Below are positions 59,657-64,000 of a DNA stretch of 64,000 nucleotides, piece after piece. A program made the position numbers and the translations under genes. Origin of the DNA: Verrucomicrobiia bacterium. Lineage in GTDB: Bacteria; Verrucomicrobiota; Verrucomicrobiia; Opitutales; Opitutaceae. Every line of letters starts with the position of its first letter. The stretch's first letter is position 1. The notes beneath the pieces were generated by a model. It was not told the origin of the DNA. It saw nothing but the letters and a program-made list of their open reading frames with translations, and searched no databases. The DNA is taken from contig WYBX01000154.1 in the NCBI GenBank assembly GCA_011525695.1, positions 112,248 to 176,247 of the forward strand, given 5' to 3'.

Positions 59657-60484
59657 ATGAAAGCCACCGAGAAGGAATGGAATGACGTGCGGACTGCGTT
59701 TGCCAGTTCGATCATGGTCGACACCTCGCTGAACAGCCTGGCCCAGAATCTCGACGGCCCGGAATGGCCGATCAAGGGCAAGGATGAGACTCCGGCCAAG
59801 TACATCGATCTCAGTTTTGCCGAAGTCGTCGAACTCCTGCAGCTGAAGGGCCAGCCCCCGGAGCGGCTGGACCAACTCGTCAGCCTGCTGAAAGAGACCC
59901 TCGCCTTCGACAGCCCGTTCGGCGACATGGTCGAGCAGACCGCGGCGGCTTCCGAACGCGACAACCAGCTCCTGAAGAACATGGCGAAGCTGGGAATCCC
60001 GGAGAATTTTCCGATTACGCTGACCGCCCTCGAACCGGGGACACTCGAGTTCTGCAAGCTCGAGAAGCTTTCGACCCTGGGTGAGTTCGCCGTATTTGCG
60101 CAGGGAATGTCGCAAAATGTGATCGTCGGCGGTGATTTCCGGAAACTGCTGAATGCGCTCTCCCACGTGGACGAGGGGGCGCTCGCCGAGGTGCTGCCGT
60201 TTCGCCGTGGCCAGAAGGGGCTGCACTTGGTGGAGGCGATGGGCCAGGCAGCGGGATCGACGGATCCCGTCCCGCGTGCGGAACTCGCGACGACCTGGTT
60301 CCGCGATGAGCTGGCTGCAATGGAAAAGGACGTGCTCTCCGGCGGTTCACTCGAACGGCACTTCGTCGTGCTGGGCAATCCCGCGCTGGAAACGAAGGCT
60401 GCGGAATTGCTCAAGCCCCATTTGCGGCTGCCGGCCCCCGAGAAGAAGAAATCGGGATTGTTCGGCTGGTTCGGGCGGAAATAA
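59657..60484 (+). CDS. Unknown protein with amphipathic C-terminal tail, in the ParA cluster
   Basis: This 275-residue protein starts at ATG 59657 (MKATEKEWNDVRTAFASS). The open frame runs upstream to 59150 but overlaps the ParA gene and is rejected. The body is mostly helical and has no family I recognise. The last residues, PAPEKKKSGLFGWFGRK, form a basic and aromatic tail like a short membrane- or surface-attaching helix. It is 35 bp after the ParA-like gene. It could be the cargo or activator of the ATPase; that is inference. Confidence 0.8.
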   Translation: MKATEKEWNDVRTAFASSIMVDTSLNSLAQNLDGPEWPIKGKDETPAKYIDLSFAEVVELLQLKGQPPERLDQLVSLLKETLAFDSPFGDMVEQTAAASERDNQLLKNMAKLGIPENFPITLTALEPGTLEFCKLEKLSTLGEFAVFAQGMSQNVIVGGDFRKLLNALSHVDEGALAEVLPFRRGQKGLHLVEAMGQAAGSTDPVPRAELATTWFRDELAAMEKDVLSGGSLERHFVVLGNPALETKAAELLKPHLRLPAPEKKKSGLFGWFGRK

Positions 60485-60605
60485 CGCCGGCGATCGTGCG
60501 GGGCAACAGCCGCAACGTCGCAACCTGGCCTCAGTCGGTGGAGGCGCTGCACCGGCGCACTGAATTCTTTGCGCCGCGCGCCGAGTTCTGATTTCGTTTT
60601 TCAGC

Positions 60606-61295
60606 ATGTCTGATCCCGGCCCGATCAAGTTTCCCGTCAAACCCTCCGCCCCGGCAAAGCTCTCCCTGCGCCGGCGCTCCGCGGTCACGCGTTCGCCCTT
60701 CGAGGTGTCGGAGGTTTCCGCCGCGGCGCGGGAGTCGATCAAGGCGATTGTGTCGGCCACGCGGGCACCCTTTGCCATGGGCGGAGGCGATGTCGCCCCG
60801 GTGGCTGACCTGGAGAAAAACCTGCGGCAGCTCGAGTTGACACTGGCGGAGCGCGAGCGCGTGATCAACGAGACCGAGGCACGGCTCGCGGATCAGGAGC
60901 GTGATTTGGCCGAGATGGAGGCTCTGCTGCTGGCCCGTGAGAAACTGCTGGCGGCGGCGCGCCAGACCGCGCCCGCCCGGGCCGCCGTGTCCCCGGAGGA
61001 GAAAGCCGCCTTGGAACAGCTCCGCGCGGAGCTCGAACGCCAGGAGGAAAGTGTGAAGGAGGCCAAGCAAGCCATTCGCGACCGGGAGCAGTTTCTCGAC
61101 GACTCCGAGGCCAAGCTTTTCGAGAAGGTCCAGGCCCAGCAGGAGAAGGAAATCGAACTGGAACAGCGCGAGGAGGATCTGCGGGCCCGCGAACGCCGGT
61201 TTCGCGAGCAGGTGGCGGCGACGGACCCGCAGGCGGCCGCCGCACTCAAGAGCGAGGACGAAGCCGCGAAGAAGCGCGACGAGTTCAACGAATAA
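60606..61295 (+). CDS. Coiled-coil protein, hypothetical, in the ParA cluster
   Basis: This 229-residue protein has a basic N-terminal region (PVKPSAPAKLSLRRRSAVTRSPFEV) and a long acidic/basic coiled coil (about residues 65-215, with runs such as EERERVINETEAR-like heptads and QQEKEIELEQREEDLRARERRFREQV). No family is recognised. It lies 121 bp after the 275-residue gene on the same strand. A coiled-coil protein beside a ParA-type ATPase may be a scaffold or polar-organising factor. Function is unknown. Confidence 0.78.
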   Translation: MSDPGPIKFPVKPSAPAKLSLRRRSAVTRSPFEVSEVSAAARESIKAIVSATRAPFAMGGGDVAPVADLEKNLRQLELTLAERERVINETEARLADQERDLAEMEALLLAREKLLAAARQTAPARAAVSPEEKAALEQLRAELERQEESVKEAKQAIRDREQFLDDSEAKLFEKVQAQQEKEIELEQREEDLRARERRFREQVAATDPQAAAALKSEDEAAKKRDEFNE

Positions 61296-61385
61296 CCGAT
61301 GCCGGTGCGCTCATGACCGGATCGGGCGCCGCATCGACGGGGCTCGACCGTCATCGCGGCCCGGCGGTCCCTCCCAGTTTTCATC

Positions 61386-62399
61386 ATGCTTCAAATCACC
61401 CTCGAGGAGCCCGGCCGGTTTGCGGCGCGCGACGTGGCGGAGCCGGCCCGCCAGCCCGGCCAGGCATTGGTGCGCGTCCGGCGGATCGGAGTCTGTGGCA
61501 CGGACCTCCATGCCTTCGCCGGGCGGCAGCCCTTCTTCAGCTACCCCCGGGTGCTGGGGCATGAACTTGGCGTCGAAGTGCTCGATCCCGGTTCCGAACC
61601 CCACGGGCTGCGGCCGGGGGATCGCTGCGCCGTGGAGCCGTATCTGAATTGCGGGCGGTGCGTGGCCTGCCGGCGGGGAAGGCCCAATTGTTGTGCCACG
61701 CTGGAGGTGCTTGGCGTGCACGTCGACGGCGGGATGCAGCCGCTGCTCACCTTGCCGGCGCGAAAGCTCCATGCCTCGGCCCGGCTCGATTTCGACCAAC
61801 TGGCCCTGGTGGAGACGCTCGGGATCGGGGCCCATGCCGTCGAGCGCGCGGCCATCGCACCGGACGATTTCGTGCTGATCATCGGGGCCGGGCCAATTGG
61901 GCTCTCCGTCGTGCAGTTCGCGCTGCTGGCGGGCGCCACCGTGGCGGTGATGGACGTCAGCGCTCCCCGGCTCGAATTCTGCCGGCAGCAGCTGGGCGTC
62001 AGGCACACGCTGACGGGCGGCCCTGGGGCGGCCGATCGGCTGCGGGAAATCGGCGGCGACCTGCCGACGATCGTGCTCGACGCCACCGGCAATCCGCAGT
62101 CGATGGCCGGAACGTTCGAACTCGCGGCGCCGGGCGGCCGGATTGTCTTTGTCGGGCTCTTCCGGGGAGCCATCAGCTTCGACGATCCCAATTTTCACCG
62201 CCGCGAGCTGACCCTGTGCGCCACGCGCAATGCCACACCGGATACTTTTCGCGAGGTAATTCGGCAGGTGGAGTCGGGGCGGGTTGACACCCGGCCCTGG
62301 ATCACGCACCGGTTCGCGCTGGCGGAGATCCCGACGGCCTTCCCGGAGCGGATTGCCGGCAATCCGGCGCTCCTGAAGGCGATGATATCAGTGGCGTAG
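61386..62399 (+). CDS. Zinc-dependent medium-chain alcohol dehydrogenase
   Basis: This 337-residue MDR protein has the catalytic zinc motif RIGVCGTDLHAFAGRQPF, a GHELGVEVLDPG segment and the structural zinc loop CGRCVACRRGRPNCC (four or more Cys). The nucleotide motif is VLIIGAGPIGLSVVQFALLAGATVAVMD. It is in the polyol/threonine dehydrogenase-like group; the substrate is not known. It is distinct from the similar gene near araD. Its stop overlaps the end of the convergent M28 gene by 12 bp. Confidence 0.92.
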   Translation: MLQITLEEPGRFAARDVAEPARQPGQALVRVRRIGVCGTDLHAFAGRQPFFSYPRVLGHELGVEVLDPGSEPHGLRPGDRCAVEPYLNCGRCVACRRGRPNCCATLEVLGVHVDGGMQPLLTLPARKLHASARLDFDQLALVETLGIGAHAVERAAIAPDDFVLIIGAGPIGLSVVQFALLAGATVAVMDVSAPRLEFCRQQLGVRHTLTGGPGAADRLREIGGDLPTIVLDATGNPQSMAGTFELAAPGGRIVFVGLFRGAISFDDPNFHRRELTLCATRNATPDTFREVIRQVESGRVDTRPWITHRFALAEIPTAFPERIAGNPALLKAMISVA

Positions 62400-63707
62400 G
62401 GGGCCGAACAACTCCCGGCCGGTCCGCCGCGCGAGGGTCAGCTGTTCGGGGGGGAGGGCGGCCGGAAAGGGCCACCGTGATTGCCCCCCCAACGTCCGAA
62501 TCATGGGGAGCACAGCCGCGAGCAGCTGTTGGACGGGTTCCACGGATACATTCTGCAGTGTGTCATGCACGCTGTGGTGCTGCCACCGACCGCCGGGAAA
62601 GTTCGTGCGCATGAACCAGAGCGAGGGAATCCCGGCCCGGTTGAAGGGGAAGTGATCGGAATAGGGCGTGATCTCGGCCTCTGCGTCGACGTCGAGCCCC
62701 TGCGCGGCCAGCTGCCGGACGCCGAAGCGCTGCAGGGCCGCGGCGCCCGCGACGGACATCTGCCAGTGGCCGAGCGGGGAGGATACACTGTCAAAATTGA
62801 TGACGAGGCCCACGCCGGTCGGATCGATCCGATGCTCGCGGACATACGCGGCGGAGCCGACGGACAACTGCTCCTCGGCTCCGAAGGAGATGAACCGCAC
62901 CCTGCGCCGGAGCTGCGCCCTGCGCAGCGCCCGCGCGAGGGCGAGCAGGCAGATGACACCCGAGGCGTTGTCATCCGCACCCTCGTTCCCGCATTGGGTG
63001 TCGTGGTGGGCGGTGAGCACGAGCGCGGGAAGCTCGGGTGCCGAACCGGGCAGTTCGGCCACCACGTTGTGCGAAGTGCCCTCGGGCTGGACCACCGCCG
63101 ACTTCAACCGGAGGTGGCGCACACCCTCGCGCCGCCACCGCCAGGCCTCGATGTAGGGGACCGTGAGGGTGGGCGGCATGCCATGCCGGCGTACCCAATA
63201 AGGGTACACGCCGTCATTCTTGGTCCAAGTGAAGGGCAGCCGGTCGTCGACATGGATGACCGCCAGCGGTTCGGCCGCGACGAGCCTGCGGTGCGTGTCG
63301 GCTGATGCCGGTAGCGGACCGAAGAGGGCGACGATCCGCCCACGGAATGCACCGCGCTGGATCCGGCTCGAGTTTTCCGGCATCTCGAGCCAGGAGAGTT
63401 CACCGGAAACCGTCCGGCCACCTGGCGTGCCCGGCGCACCGACCAGGGTGACGGCCGGCACCCGCCGCCAGCGGCGACCGTGACGGGCGTGCACGACCAC
63501 CTGCGCTCGCTTCAGGCTGGCGCAGGGGAACGGCTCGATGGCGGTATTGGCGATGCCGGCCGACAAAAACTGGTGGACAATAAAGTCGATGGCGCGGCGT
63601 TCGGCGGTGGTGCCGGCCCGTCGCTCGCCGATGTCTGCGCACAACGTCCGCCAATCACGCCAGAGTTCGCTCGCTGGAAACGGTTTCCTCGGTTGCGTTG
63701 TCGTCAT
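62388..63707 (-). CDS. M28-family zinc aminopeptidase/carboxypeptidase-like peptidase
   Basis: This 439-residue protein begins at ATG 63707 (MTTTQPRKPFPASELW). The M28 metal motif is present: LVLTAHHDTQCGNEGADDNASGV (His, Asp), FGAEEQLSVGSA (Glu, Glu), and a final HHSVHDT (His). A PA-domain-like insert (GELSWLEMPENSSRIQRGAFRGRIVALFG) lies between the N-terminal part and the peptidase core. There is no signal peptide. M28 enzymes remove N-terminal or C-terminal residues with two zinc ions. It is convergent with the MDR gene. Confidence 0.92.
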   Translation of the reverse strand: MTTTQPRKPFPASELWRDWRTLCADIGERRAGTTAERRAIDFIVHQFLSAGIANTAIEPFPCASLKRAQVVVHARHGRRWRRVPAVTLVGAPGTPGGRTVSGELSWLEMPENSSRIQRGAFRGRIVALFGPLPASADTHRRLVAAEPLAVIHVDDRLPFTWTKNDGVYPYWVRRHGMPPTLTVPYIEAWRWRREGVRHLRLKSAVVQPEGTSHNVVAELPGSAPELPALVLTAHHDTQCGNEGADDNASGVICLLALARALRRAQLRRRVRFISFGAEEQLSVGSAAYVREHRIDPTGVGLVINFDSVSSPLGHWQMSVAGAAALQRFGVRQLAAQGLDVDAEAEITPYSDHFPFNRAGIPSLWFMRTNFPGGRWQHHSVHDTLQNVSVEPVQQLLAAVLPMIRTLGGQSRWPFPAALPPEQLTLARRTGRELFGPLRH

Positions 63708-63903
63708 GCTGCCGGTTCCGGATCGTTGCCGCTGAGTCGGGGGGGACTGGGACGGTTCGCGCGGGAATCCGCCAGACGCCGCACTGGACACAGATGGAGG
63801 AGGATGGAAGTTCGATTAGGGGGCATGATCAGCGGAAAAAGCAAACGCGCGCCAGCGTGAAGAACAAACAAGTTGGGCTTGCCTCGAAAAAATGGACATC
63901 GAT

Positions 63904-64000
63904 TCAGGCAGCTTTGATGTCGTTTTTCGTGGGTTGGTTTTCGAAGGCCACAGGTGAGAGGTAACCGAGCGAGCTGTGGCGCCTCGTCGGGTTGTAGAAC
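63904..64000 (-). mobile_element. IS3-family transposase, C-terminal end (cut by window edge)
   Basis: The minus strand from 64000 reads FYNPTRRHSSLGYLSPVAFE followed by NQPTKNDIKAA and a stop at 63904-63906. That is the end of an IS3-type (OrfB, rve/DDE) transposase, with the typical YN-RRHSSLGYLSP-FE motif. Most of the element lies outside the window. The 196 bp before it (63708-63903) hold no gene; the terminal inverted repeat must lie there but cannot be fixed without the other end. Confidence 0.85.

Overview
The window is 64 kb of GC-rich bacterial DNA, densely coded, with many ATGA start/stop overlaps and few recognisable Shine-Dalgarno sequences. The gene content suggests Verrucomicrobiota, probably Opitutaceae-like: two DUF4159 proteins beside a MoxR/DUF58/BatA/DUF4175 operon, a Caulobacter-type TonB receptor, an araB-araA-araD cluster and a very large multidomain glycoside hydrolase. 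The taxonomic call is inference; no rRNA is present.

Layout. 1-4212: a DtxR/MntR-type regulator (cut by the left edge) divergent from a four-gene SitABCD/YfeABCD-like Mn/Fe ABC transporter, with two inverted repeats in the shared promoter. 4335-20759: a long co-directional block of a TPR-metallopeptidase, two DUF4159 proteins, a MoxR ATPase, DUF58, a BatA/VWA protein, a DUF4175-like coiled-coil protein, an amidotransferase-fold membrane protein and a caspase/C13-fold protein that seems to lack its catalytic Cys. 20829-25298: small metabolic genes (VOC protein, double ribbon-helix-helix protein, trans-sulfuration PLP enzyme, exported beta-propeller). 25404-26607: a scar of past transfer, with tRNA-Cys, a decayed tyrosine integrase and a small lipoprotein gene framed like an integron cassette. 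26742-40059, all on the minus strand: an MDR dehydrogenase, araD, araA, araB and a 2466-residue secreted protein combining a gingipain-like domain, five copies of an unrecognised module and a GH9 cellulase. 40399-48805: housekeeping genes (Nudix, an XPF/ERCC4-type nuclease, M29 aminopeptidase, adenosine deaminase-like protein, RluA synthase, Ppx/GppA, RsmI, Pgi). 48954-57317: IlvD, TonB receptor, exported propeller protein, GlgB, SRPBCC protein. 57331-63707: a GreA/B-type factor with a small exported protein, a ParA-like three-gene cluster, an MDR dehydrogenase and an M28 peptidase. The right edge cuts an IS3-family transposase.

Metabolically, the minus-strand carbohydrate block looks built for plant polymer use: extracellular GH9 attack, then L-arabinose through AraA, AraB and AraD. 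The TonB receptor, Pgi and GlgB fit an oligosaccharide-using, glycogen-storing cell.

A second layer lies between the genes. Several spacers carry degenerate short tandem repeats of 7, 8 or 13 bp, each with its own consensus, and some are mirrored as inverted pairs. Others carry long near-perfect palindromes (36, 38 and 44 bp) or inverted repeats that overlap stop codons. Together with the gingipain/GH9 fusion, the ParA cluster and the cassette-like lipoprotein gene, these are the most unusual parts of the window.
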